Positions 43,311 to 55,288 of a DNA stretch of 64,000 nt are shown here, in pieces. A program made the position numbers and the translations under genes. A model generated the notes under the pieces. That model had not been told where the DNA came from, searched no databases, and saw nothing but the letters and a program-made list of their open reading frames with translations. This DNA is from Setophaga petechia (lineage: Eukaryota; Chordata; Aves; Passeriformes; Parulidae). The stretch spans positions 8,930,503 to 8,994,502 of the forward strand of contig JANCRA010000007.1 in the NCBI GenBank assembly GCA_024362935.1. The letters run 5' to 3'. How positions within the stretch are numbered: position 1 is the stretch's first letter; every line of letters begins with the position of its first letter.

Positions 43311-45365
43311 AAACATGGGGGTTTCTGCCTGTGTGTGGGAACTTGGACATTTTGTCACAGGCTGGGACTGTTTAGCACAGACACATTGGATAACCAAATA
43401 CCCAATTCCTGAAGTTATGCTATTCCTCACTAGCAAATTAATTTGTTGAAATGGAGGTATAAATATTTACTGAATTGAGTTAAACACAGTCAAACCAGAT
43501 AATTCACAAGATCTTCTTACCCAATTTTGCCAGCAGATATCTTGTCTGAAAGTTGTTCCTTGTCATGGTTTAATCTATGTATATCTATATACATATCTGC
43601 CTACACCTTGATCTACATTTCTCCATGTAAATTAAGATTTCTTCCTTTGTTAAGTTGACTAGAGCTTTAAGATAGAGTACAACTGAATGTCTAGGAAGTG
43701 AGAATAATTTTCTTTTGCCATGCAAGCAGGGTGTTATTTTCCCACATGCTCTGTAGAACAAGGATTTTGTTTGAACCTTGAGACAAAGTACTTTTGTACT
43801 CTTTGTACTTTTGCACTGTACTCAGTGCATGTTGTAACTGTGACAAGAGTTTAATATAAAAACTAAATCAATGAACACATAGGAAAGGGAACTTCTGAGG
43901 GAAGGAGAGAAATCTATGGGCATAAACCTCGATAAGGCTCCTCATTAACTTGTATTAATGAAAATGTTTCTGGAGTTCTGTTTCAGCCCAGGGCTTATTT
44001 GGTTCAGTGTTTGCAGCACAGGAAGGGAAGGGATGTGTGTTCCTGGAAATCTCATCAGAAGCTACAATGCCTGGCTCTCTCTGTAGCTGTGTTTACAAAC
44101 ACAGCCAGCAGACCTTTCCCATTCTAAATGAAACCCCAAGGGGAAAAGGAACATTTCCAGTCAAGCTCCAGAATAGATTTCCTCTGGCTGTCCCATGCTG
44201 TTGCACTGAAGGCAAAGGCAGAAGCTCTCAGTCCTGTGACTGACACTTGGCAGCTTTTCTTCTGTGTTGAGCCAGGTGATGCTGGCCAGGACAAGAGGAG
44301 GTGCCAATGATCCAGATGGACTAGTTTCTCTTTTCCCCTTCTCATTCTCACTGCCTGGAGTTTCCTGACACAGCTGATTTGGGTGCTTCTACTCTTCTGT
44401 ATTTGCTACCTGCAGTGGTTCTGACTTTTTGGTCTTTGCATCTGCATGAAACAATATAAATGGTTTATACTATTTTTTTGAATTAATTCAAAAGGAACAA
44501 AGGAAGCATTTCTGTCAAATGACAGATGATGGTGGTGTTTGTCTAAATTCACTTTCCCTGCATCTGCAGCTGTGTAGAACTATGTTTCAAAACATCACCT
44601 TATTAAATTCTCATGCTCCTGAAGGTTGTGTCCTATGGCATATTTGCTCAGACAACCAATGCATCTTGCATAGAGCACTGAGAATAGCTGTGTGGGTAGT
44701 GTTTTGGTGCTTTTTTCCCTGTATGAAATGAAATTACGTTTATTGCCTATGAAAAAAATTGATTCATCACAATGCAAGAAAGCTTGTCACTGAAATGTTG
44801 TAAATGTCAACAAGTGTTTTTATCATGATGTAACGTCAAAATTAACTTAAAATAGCTCTATTACATGCAAATGAAATGTTTCTTTGGGAAATGATCCATT
44901 CTGTGTCAACTTCATTACCTAAACTGTCTTTGATTACTTTGATGTATAACATCTTGCTGTAATTCAAATACCTTAAATGAGAGCTCTGTAATCATCGTGG
45001 TGCTTTCAGCAGAGAGAAGATGGATAATTATGTGCTGCAACCTGAACAGCAGAGAGGTAGCTCTTGGCTACTGTTTGCTCAGCTGGGTTATTGCCATTTG
45101 TTTAAAACAATCTTGCTGGGAGGATGAGTGGAAGTGTACTTTTGAATAAGTTGGGAGATTTTTGAAAAGTTTTCACTAAAAGAGTTGCTGATAACTGAAA
45201 TATTCCAAGTGCTACTGGAGCCAATACCAATCCCACTTTCTGTTATAGTATTGAGCAGAAAGGTTATTCCTTTCCTGCTTCAGATGCTAAATATGCAGAC
45301 TTCCAGCTCTTCTGTGCAAAATATTGCTTCTGGGGAGAGAAATGTACCAGATGGAGCATTACAAA
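43311..45365. other. noncoding stretch
   Basis: Nothing gene-like is seen. There are small local repeats of TTTGTACT near 43785-43815 and TATA/TATC-rich sequence near 43575-43600. Confidence 0.6.
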
Positions 45366-45546
45366 GTTGTGTTTGATGGTTTTTGTTTTGTGCAGTTTGT
45401 TGAGTTTTCTCCGTTGTGTGGTAGTTTTCTTTGGTTGGTTTTTATTGTTATTGTGTGTTTGTTTTTTGGTTGGGTTTTGTGGGTTTTTGCTGTTATTTGT
45501 TGGTTGTTGCTGGTTTTTGTTGGTTTCTTTTTTTTTTTTTTTTTCC
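45366..45546. repeat. T/G-rich low-complexity tract with T-run
   Basis: About 180 bp of irregular GGTTT, TTTGTTGG and GTTTTT units ending in a T-run at 45528-45544. It yields long open frames on both strands purely from its composition. Confidence 0.85.
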
Positions 45547-48500
45547 TTCTGTGCTTTATGGAAATAAAGAAGTCCAGACAGACAGGAACTCTGTGACTTG
45601 TTTTTTGTTAGAGAAACTTGCATGGAATCTGGGCTCAGTCTGTGCAGACCTGTCTACAGTGAAATGCTTTATATGAGATTGTGGTGATTCACTGGTATAT
45701 CATTTTAGAAGAGAAGAAATAAACCAATCTGATGTTGGAACATTCTATTTCAATGTTTCCCACATGGTGCTTTATTTTCTTTTGGCTGTGATTTGAATGT
45801 TTTGTCTTTAGATATATTGATACAGACTGGAGAAGTAAAAATCAAAATAAGCCTTTCCAATTCCCCTGCAAAAGTGTTTTGATTAGATAAAAATGAATAG
45901 AAATAATCCCTCCTTGCCTTCCCACCTACAATTTGTCTTCAAAATATTTAAACTTTAAGGAGTTTTTTTCTATATTAGATGAAGCAAGAGAGTTGAAACA
46001 GAACTTCTGTTGCCTTACTGCATTGCCTCAGCCATGCTTCTCTGGTCTGTGCCTTTTCATATTGAGGCCTTTGTGCTTCACAGATATACATAAAATAAAT
46101 ACATAATTGCTGTTAATTTGACAACTGAACACAGATGTACTGTGAGAGAGCCAGGACAGTGTGTTGCTCTGTCAGCTCACTGCACTGCAGTAGGTAAGAA
46201 TTGTTTCTCCCTCTCCTCCTCTTGTAGAGCAGATTTTCACACACAACCCTCCCTCGTGGTGAGTTTGCCCAGTACTTGAAAGATATTTCTGTGAGTCCTT
46301 TGGACCAAGGAGTCATCCCAAATGAGGTGAAGTTGTCACAGCATCTCACTGTCTTTTCACTCTCCTAGGGAAAAAAATCTTCCCCTCAGAAAACTTTGGG
46401 GAAGCACTCCTGCTTGCAGCAAACACTTAATTTCTCCAGTTAATTAGCTTAATTGTAGCTTTGAGCAATCAATCTCCTGCTTGCATTGCTGGGGTAACTT
46501 CTGTGCCCATCAGAGGATCTCGAGTTCCACTTGTGGCTTGGCAGGAATGCTTGGGGAGGGGAGAAATCTCCGTTGTGAGCTGCTGGAGGTGATTAAAATG
46601 CTGACAGGGGTGGCAATTCTGCAGCTGGAGAGAGGAGGTGGTGCTGAGGGTGAATTTCTGAGCCTGTTCAGATCACATTTGGTGCCAGTCTGAGGCTGGA
46701 GGTGAGGTGACAGAGGCAGTGACACTTCCCATCGCCTGCTGCCAGACAGACAGACAGACAGCCTCACAGCAGGCACTGTGCTCACACACTCCCTCTGATG
46801 TGAGAGGGGATGATGGGAACAAACTGAGGGGTTTAAAGAGCCTTCCACTTCATCATTCTCTTAAACCTGTCACATCCTGATCCATAGGAAAGGAGCCCTT
46901 TTCCCACTGCATTAGCTGAGATGGATGGAGCTGGATTCTCTTGGCATCTTGGATTTTCTGTTGTTTCCATTTGTTTCCTAAAGTGCTCTCTTTCCACGAG
47001 GAACTTGTACAGAAATGTAATTTGCCAGTGAGTGAGTTTGTGTTTTCAGTTAGCTTTTTTCCTTATAGTACATGATACATGACAATGAAATAGCAGTGTA
47101 GTTCTCAAAATCACTGAAACAAAGCTGTTCTGGGGTAGGGAAAGAGCAATAGCTCTTAAACAGTTCAACTGTTGATCATTTTGCTTTATCAGATGTCACT
47201 TTTTGAGAATTTAAGGAGTGTTACCACCTGGCTGTCTGCTCTGCTCCAGCTGCACTGTAAATTGGCTGTGTAGGACACAGTGCTTTAAAAGAAGTGCATT
47301 TCTTGATGTAAAGCATGCAGTGGAGATGGTGTGATGGCATTAGGAACCCCTGGCTTCTCAGCTTGTACTTGGAGGGGCATGTGAAGCTTGTGCTCCTGCT
47401 CTCAGCAGGACAGACGTGACCCTCTTCCCATCACAGATGACTTACCCTCAGCAGAAATGCCCTTTCTTCCAGGCAGAGCTTTCAAACACTCCTTTCCCCA
47501 GGTCTGCTCCCAAGGAGGAGGTGCTGGTGCATTGCAGAGGAGAAACAAAGAGCTGTGAACAGTGGGAAAAGCAAACCGGCACCTTTCCAAGTGTCTGTGG
47601 CACTGTGGGCTCCTGTTAACTCCTGTGCCTCTTAGATCACAGGTGAAACTCTCTGTTCATGTCTTTCTGCTCAGTACTAGCAGCAATACCTCAAAAATGA
47701 CCTGGGAAGTAAGAAGAGATGTGGTGGTGTTGTGTCATGGCAGACTGTTGGAGTGCTCTGTCTTAACAGAGAATGCTCATTAGAAAACTCAAATTAAATG
47801 TAATAAGCTGAGGTGCTGGAAACTACCTACCAGGAAAGATCTTTCTTTTTACATAAGCTTCTTAAGTGGAGAGGCTGAAAAACTGAGAGAATAGGGGAGC
47901 AAGAATGGAGACAGGCTCATTAATCTTCTTTGGAACATAAAAATAAAGGTGGAAATACCATTTACTTACCTAGATTTGTTTGAATGGTATGGACTAACAC
48001 TATAAAACACATTACACAGATCTGCCAGGAGGGAAAATAAAAACCCTTTGGTAAGAAATGAGCAGGATTCTTTTACCTGAAAGCAGCATTTAAAATTTTT
48101 CCCCCCTATAAAAACTGCTGCCAAAAGAGCAAATTTCATCAAAGCTCTTCAATTGTTTGTCTCTTCACAATCTGTGTACCACCTTACATAGCAAACAAAA
48201 CTTCTTCCACAATTGTCATGCATCTTGTTGCTGTAATTGTACTGGAGTTGAGTAGAATTAGCTAGTTAGCATCTGTCTAACACAGCATTATATTCTGATA
48301 AGCATGTAAGAAACATCTCTTCAACACCATCAATTTTGTTCTCTTTTCCTAGAGCAAAACAGCTCAGGTGCTTGTCTTGCATCCTCTGCAGCTGGGCATT
48401 CCAGCCCAGGAATAAATGGCTGTATAGAGCCAGAGGAAAGGATCAGAAACCTTGCCACCTGAAAAGTGTATCTGAATAATGAATGATCCTCTTCTTTTAA

Positions 48501-49506
48501 AATCAGTTGTCTCAAACCCAGGCAGCAGCAGTCTGTTTAAAGAAGCTTGCCCTTGAGCTGGAGAGTAAGGATGATGAATTGCATAAAGGAGAGCTTTTCA
48601 GTTTGAAGCATTTGAAGATAAACTTTTGAAAAAATTAATAAAGTGTAAATTCCTGAAAACAAACCAGCAAAAAAAAATAGATACTATTATGTGCCAGTGA
48701 TGAAAGCTCTAGGACAGAAGATTGGAGAGCTCACTGCTCTCCATGCTTTGTTTTAGTTCACTGATTATAGGTAAGTGGATTGAACCTGTCATCTTGAAGA
48801 ACTCTGACCCACAAGCACATGGACCTACTGTTTGTATTCCTGGAGAAGTGAAGTGCAGAAAGCTGCATTATAAATATAGGTGAGGATTGCTTGAAGAAGC
48901 TAAAACCTCACCTTTCAGAAACCTGGAAATCAGAGTCTAGAAGCAGCCACAAACACTGGGTCCCCAGTACCTTTCAGTGAGTACTGGATCAGATTTATGA
49001 AGTCTAACTTTTTCAGATGGAGTCATCTGATTTTGTTGCATTTAATTGATTTCAATGCCCACTACAGCACGGGGACCCAGTAGTGACTTCTGTGTGACCC
49101 CACTGCTGGATCTTCCCTTGGGATCCACAGTATGGGTCTGGGTGAGGAAGATGAAATCTGGTGCAAATTCAGATATGTTTTTTACATGGTATTTGATGAT
49201 AACCTAAGGAAGAAGCTGTATAAAAAAATTTAGTTACAATCCTAGAGGTAAAGCTGCTTTAGGAGTTAAACCTGAGCTTGAGTGTGCAGTGTCTGGGGTT
49301 TATATTTGCTGACTGCATATTAATGGTTTCAGTTCTGTTCTGAAAATATCTACATCTTGTAGTGTAGTCCTAATAGGTATCATCATTCCACAGATAAAAT
49401 CTTTCACTTGTTGAAGCTAATAGCAAAACACCTGCTATTTTATTGGGTCATGATCGATTACCAGCTGATTCTGCATTTTACTGACACTAGATGGCATTTA
49501 AAACCC
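45547..49506. other. noncoding stretch
   Basis: No gene is supported. A short (CAGA)n run lies at 46743-46761. Confidence 0.6.
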
Positions 49507-50374
49507 TCACACTAGCTGGAAATGGTCCATTGTCTGGGAATTATTTCCTGTAGTAGTCCCAGTTTCCTGTGTGGTCCCTCCTCCTGTGCCTCTTTCGCTA
49601 ATAGAAATTGAATTCCACATGTCAGATTGTTTGTTATTTATGGGATTTAGTGCTACTTGCTGGAATCCAGATGCATTTCCTCTGCTTTCATTCCTCCCCA
49701 CATCCTGTATATTGTGAAAATCTTTACTTGCAGTGTCCTTTGCATACAGACAGGTCTCCATTCTTTCAGTGGTTCTAAGACAGTTGTTATCCCTTGTCAC
49801 CATTACAAGTGGGGTTTTTTGATTCCAGCGTGGTGCCCATTGTTGAAGAGGAGTTTTATACAGATAATTCTCACCTCTATTAATGAATAGAGTGAGGCTG
49901 CAGGGATTGGTGGGACATGGAGCTTATGTGTACCTTTGTTAAGCCTATATTTATTATTTCTAGGCCTTGGCTTTTCATTTGAGCCACTATTTCTTCCTCT
50001 GCTGTGCTTGGAAGGTGTTCTCCATTCAGCTGATTTGTTTCTTTCCTTGACTCTGCCTCTACGCTGATGTGAGAAGTGCACTTACACTGCAAAACCTCTG
50101 TTGAAACTTGATAGTCATTTTCACCAGAGAAAGTCCCTAAGGCAGGTGTTTGCATTTCTTCAAGATTAGTCATGATGAAGTGGAAGACTGGAGAAAGATG
50201 GAGGCTCTCTGCAGATTTGCACCTTCTAATACTCCTAATTACAACATGAGGAGTTGCAAATGCACATGTCCCCCACAAATGTTTCCAAGGCACAGGTACC
50301 TCCTCAGACCCAACAAAAACCTTTGTATTGACAGCCTCTCTGTCCCAATTCCCAACTTCCATAGCTATTTGCAC
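49507..50374 (-). pseudogene. possible decayed coding fragment of unknown identity
   Basis: On the minus strand a 164-codon open stretch (50374 to 49880) is followed, after a frame change, by a 98-codon stretch (49803 to 49507). Both have mixed, protein-like composition without simple repeats, rich in Ser, Thr, Glu, Asn and Gln as in disordered nuclear proteins. An SIRRCKSAESLHLSP stretch resembles a basic-directed phosphosite. No intron-like gap is seen, which would fit a processed pseudogene. I do not recognise the parent protein, and chance open frames are possible. Confidence 0.3.
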
Positions 50375-50534
50375 TAGCTGGTGTTTTTACTAATACAAGA
50401 CAAATAATGTAACAACGTCAAATAAGAAAGCAAGGGAAGAACTTTGATTTTCTATTTTAGTTAGTACTTTGGTTCCCTGGGGTTGATATTCCCAGGGTGA
50501 AGGTACCTGGGCAGAATGCCCAAGGTTTCTGCAA

Positions 50535-50753
50535 TGCATTTCACATTCAACCTGTAGGACTAAAAAAGTATTCTGCTTCTCAATGTTAGCTGATTATCTC
50601 CATCACTGATTTTGAATTATCTTCTCATATATCTGGTAATGGCCATCCTGTGGGATAGAATGCTGGATTATACTGGATGCTGGGAAAAGGAAGCAGATGT
50701 AAAGAAATAGAAATATCATGAAAGCTTTTTGGCTTGGGCTTGGCTCACACATG
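50535..50753 (-). repeat. dispersed repeat copy, unassigned family
   Basis: This 219-bp stretch is the reverse complement, with scattered mismatches, of 54859-55078. Shared blocks include GGCTTGGGCTTGGCTCACAC, CACAGGATGGCCATTACCAG (read on the other strand) and a GATAATCAGCTAACA block. No coding capacity. The family is not identified. Confidence 0.85.
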
Positions 50754-53700
50754 TTTATGGAGGCCACTCCTCTGCTTTGCAAAGCCTGAGATAATTTCTC
50801 ACAAAGCTTTCTGTGTCTTGAGCTCCAATCTATTGCCCTAAAAGTGAATATCTCTTACTCCACTTTGGGTTCTGAGGTCATGACTGAGGACCTGTTATTC
50901 ACTATGTCATGTAACCACCACCTCCTCTTGTCACAGCCTGACATTTGAACCACCCCTGCAGCCTTGAGTTTCGTTCATAAAAATGTTTCTGAGAGGTCCT
51001 GGCTCCATTTAAAGGGGAAAAAAAGTCGGGCCAAAGGTTCAGCCTTCTCTGAGGCCACACTCAAGCCTGTAGGCCCTCAGCTGAGGGCCTGTGCTGCCTG
51101 CTGACCCATGTCTTGTGTCTAATTCCAGTCAGTGTTTTCCACTTGTGGCACTTACAGGTGCTGGGCAGCCTCCTGTTCCCCATTTATTGATTTGCTGCTT
51201 GCTCTTGCACATTCAGCTAATTTAAATATCTTCACAAGGGCTCAGAAAGAATTCAAGTTCTCAGACCCCTCTGAAGTCGAGAGCTGCTCAGACACTCAGG
51301 TGTGTCAGGCAGTGGTGTACCAGACTTAATGAATTCCTAAATTTCATGAGAAGGGGGTGTGCTTCTGTGCTCCTGATAAATGCAAGAAACCAAAGGCTGA
51401 TTGCGGCCTAGAACTCCAATCTTCCATCAATGTGCTTAAATACATGCAAATTGCTTACATAACTGTTTACCAATACAAGGAAGGCTGCAGCAACTCTTTC
51501 TCAAGTTTGATTTGATGTTTACAGATAGAAATTTGCTTCTGACACAGCCAGGAGATTACATTGTTTGTGTGACATGGGAAGAAAAGGATTACAGTAATCT
51601 TTTCTTGTTTTACAGCTTTATGTAGGAGGAGAAAGATTACAGCATGCTTCCATAGGAACATGGAAATGATGGGGGAATTATCTGCAGCACTCTGAATAGC
51701 GACCTGGCATACATTAGAACATTGTCACATTACTGCTTTTGCCACTAACCAAGTCCCTTGTGAGCCACTAGGCACAGCTCTTCAAAGGGAAGGGAATTAC
51801 CACTGATTTGTGTGTGAGTGTAGACAGCAGCAGTGAGAGTAAAATCAGGCGTTTCAGTGGCATGAAGGAAAAGGCCTGGCTGTTTAATAGAAATGCAGAT
51901 TTTAAATGAACTGACAAAGGCATCCTATTACTTGAATGTGTACATTCCTTGTTTTTTCGCCCTTAAAGAACTCAGTCAGGAAACAGGGACACATTAGCAT
52001 TATAAATGGTATTGGCAAGGAAGGGAAAGGGCTAGAATGATTTATCTTTAACTTTATATCCAGTGAAAAGCTGTAGGTACCATTTTTCTATTCTCTTCCT
52101 GATATTTAGTGTTGTTTCACCAGGGGTTTCAAGTGAAAATTACGAGGCCTTTGATCAAAGGATCAGAAAAGGGTGTTTGGTTTCAGAGAAGGAAGTCGTC
52201 TTTCTTTTCCTTTTTTCCCTTCATGGAAAGCTCATTTGTGAGCTCTGATAGCAGAGCTTGTCAGAGGATCTCCCAGACTTTGCTGCAATTGCATTAACAA
52301 AACCAGTGCTCAGCTGAGAGTTTGCTCCAGTCCTGCAGGATTGTTTCCTTGCAGTGTCTGAGATTTCTTTGAGCAAACCCAGGGAGGAGCAGGGAAGGAA
52401 CGCCCTGGCTCGCAGGGTGACAGCCCTGTTGCCTTGCCTACCTAAGTCACTTTGAACACCATTGTTTACTGGATCCAAAACATGAATTTTCTAGTGGGTT
52501 TGGGTGGGATTTCTTCTTTCCTATTGGTGGAGATCCTTGGAAAGTGATGTAAAATGCAGCCAAGTGGCAGGAGTCTGTCAGTGGGTGCCCATGGAGGTGT
52601 TGGTGACAGCTTGGTCTGGAGCTAATTCTCCTTGCCTGATGCTGTTCCAGCAGATCCTTGACTGGGCAGGGAGGGGCTGTGTTGGGCTGTAGTCATATGT
52701 GAGACTTGTTCTTCAGGAGATTGGAGGATAACAACATTATCACAACATTGGGGTCTGCTTTCTTCAGCCATCAAGCATTGCTACCTCTGCCTTTGAAGCT
52801 GGATAGAGAATCCCTTATGAAAAAACACTCTTAGCTACACCTCTGGGATTCTTGTACTAACACTGTAAATCATCATTTGCTGGGTGCATGATATAATTTT
52901 TTTTGCTTTTTTTTTTGCCTTGTTTGATATTTATGAAAAAAAAAATAAAATTATCTGCTCCAGGTGAGAAGATGGAAATATGAGTGTTAGTGAGAAAGCC
53001 AAGAGACTGACAGCAGGCATGAAAAACAGATTGTAACAACTGGTGGAACAAAACTGTGAATATTAAAGGATCTTGTTACCTTGGTAATTTAGCAACAGTG
53101 GGCTGCAGTGCAGAGATGGGAATAAAAGGAGCTTGTAAATATGAACAGGTCAAGTCAAATCTGAAGCGAGAGATACTTGTCCATAAATGTGGTGTCCCCC
53201 AGGAGAGTGTTAAAATCTGTTAGGAAAACAGTTAATAAAACTCCTGGGCAGCACAGCTCCAGGACTGACATGAAACATAAGTTTCCTGCCTGTGTCTGCT
53301 GCAGGAGGGCTTGTTAAACACCCAGAGTGCCTGGTGCTGCCTCATGTTTACCCACAGTGGGTTTCCCCTTTATGCCAAGGACCTTTGAACCTTCACAGGT
53401 TTCAGGTTGGTTCTTGGGTTCCTCTTACAGATTATTATTAGGTCTCTGCTATTTCAGGGTACAGATAGAATTCTTCCTGTTTTTCTTCATTTTCCAGGTT
53501 ATTTCTTTGCTTCTGGTCCCTTCTCAGTATCTTGCAGCAGAGATCAATTGGTATTGTGCTTTCTAGTGAAGATCCAGTTCAGACACTCAGGGTGTGAGAA
53601 CCTTAATATTCTCTTGGAGCTGAAAAATCATTTATTGCAGTCCAATTGCATTCAGGACATGGGACTGTTTAATGCTGATTCTCACCTGGCAAAGATAGCA

Positions 53701-54858
53701 CTTGCAGGGAATCCAATCAGAAGTGTTTTTCTTTCTCTACTCTGTTTTTGCTGTCGTGTTGTGTTCTGCTTCTGTCAGAAATAAACTAATCTGTGACTGA
53801 GCCAATCTAGTAGCAGAAGTAATAGATTCTCACTAGAATTAGGAGTACTTTGTGGTAGTTTCACTAAGGGACATAAATGTGTTTTTTTTTCCTTGACGGA
53901 TGTTTCTCTGCGGGTTTTTAATAGTTCCTGAGACTGTCCCCTTCTTCCAGTTGTTCCAACTTGTTTTAGAACAAAACCCAGACACCTCTGAACTGCAGAA
54001 GATTCTGGGCTGACAGAATGTTCCTGTCACTGCAATGTCACAGCTACATCAGGACAGGCAGCAGTGAGAGAGCTGCTGCTTCTCCTGTGTCTTACCCAAC
54101 CTACAAATCACAGAAACCTTCCTTGGGCTGTAGTGGAAAGAAGAGTTTTGTCGGGTTTTCTTAAATCTATTTGTAAGAGGAGGTTATTTTTACAAAAGAT
54201 CCTAAAAATATGCTCTCAAATATTTCTTCAGCTTCACAGAACTTTCTGTGATTGAAATGTGTTTTAATCAAGTCCCTGTGGATAGATTTTCCTCTACTGA
54301 AGAAGATGGGAAGATCAATGTCCCACTTCCATTCTTACAGCCAAAAGACAGAGTTGATTAAAGCTGCCTTGAACACCCTGCTGAAGCTGAAGAAAAGCAG
54401 TGCCTCCTTTTAATTCAGAGATGCCAGAGGCTCCATCATATGGGCTGGACAAAGAATGGTCAGGGAAGCTCTGATTGCAAAATATGTGATTTACATAATT
54501 GCATTCATGTTTACTTTTGCCCTTCAAAATCCCAAGAACAGCAAGAAAAAGGTGGCAAAAAGACACCAGTTAAGAGATGCAAAACACAATCTATGATTTA
54601 AGTCATTAATGGGCATCTCCCTTATGCTGTAATTTTTATTGATTTTGACATAGTATAACCATTTTACAGCACACACTGAATGGATGCAGTAGTCAGCAAA
54701 TTTTAAAATACTCTTATCTGACCCATTTTTATCAGCTTAAACCAGTTGTATAACAGTGAGATTCTAAGTTGTCAGAAATGAAAATAAAAGTAAGAGGAGA
54801 AGTGGGCAGAAATAATTGATAGAACATGTTGTTGCTTTTCCCTTACACTCTGAAAAAG
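50754..54858. other. noncoding stretch with a 20-bp perfect palindrome
   Basis: No gene is supported. A perfect palindrome sits at 51071-51090. T-rich and A-rich runs are present near 52897-52945. Confidence 0.6.
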
Positions 54859-55078
54859 CATGTGTGAGCCAAGCCCAAGCCAAAAAAGCTTTCATGGTGT
54901 TTCTATTTCTTTACAATTTCTTCATTTTCCCAATATCCAGTATAATCTGGCATTCTGTCCCACAGGATGGCCATTACCAGATGCATCAGAGGGTAATTCA
55001 AAATCAGTGATGGAGATAATCAGCTAACACTGAGGAGTAGAATTGTTTTTTAGTCCTACAGGCTGAATGTGAAATGCA
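54859..55078 (+). repeat. dispersed repeat copy, unassigned family
   Basis: Partner of 50535-50753 in the opposite orientation, about 220 bp, begins CATGTGTGAGCCAAGCCCAA and ends GAATGTGAAATGCA. Similarity stops sharply at both ends, so these are probably independent insertions of one old element. Confidence 0.85.
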
Positions 55079-55195
55079 GCTTGGAAAAGGAAAGAGCTGT
55101 TTTACCCACTAGTTTGTGGGGTCACCACTGGCTGAATGCTTTGTATTCACCAATAGGGTTTGACCCCAAGATTTACACCCATTCTTGCTTCATAT

Positions 55196-55288
55196 TAAAA
55201 AAAATAAAACAAACAAACAAAAAAATTCAAACAAAAACCACCCAAAAAACCAAACAAAAACACAAAAAAACCCAACCAAACAAAACAC
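55196..55288. repeat. A/C-rich low-complexity tract
   Basis: About 93 bp of A and C in irregular AAAC, CCAAAC and CAAAAA units. Equivalent in reverse complement to the T/G tracts elsewhere in the window. Confidence 0.85.
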
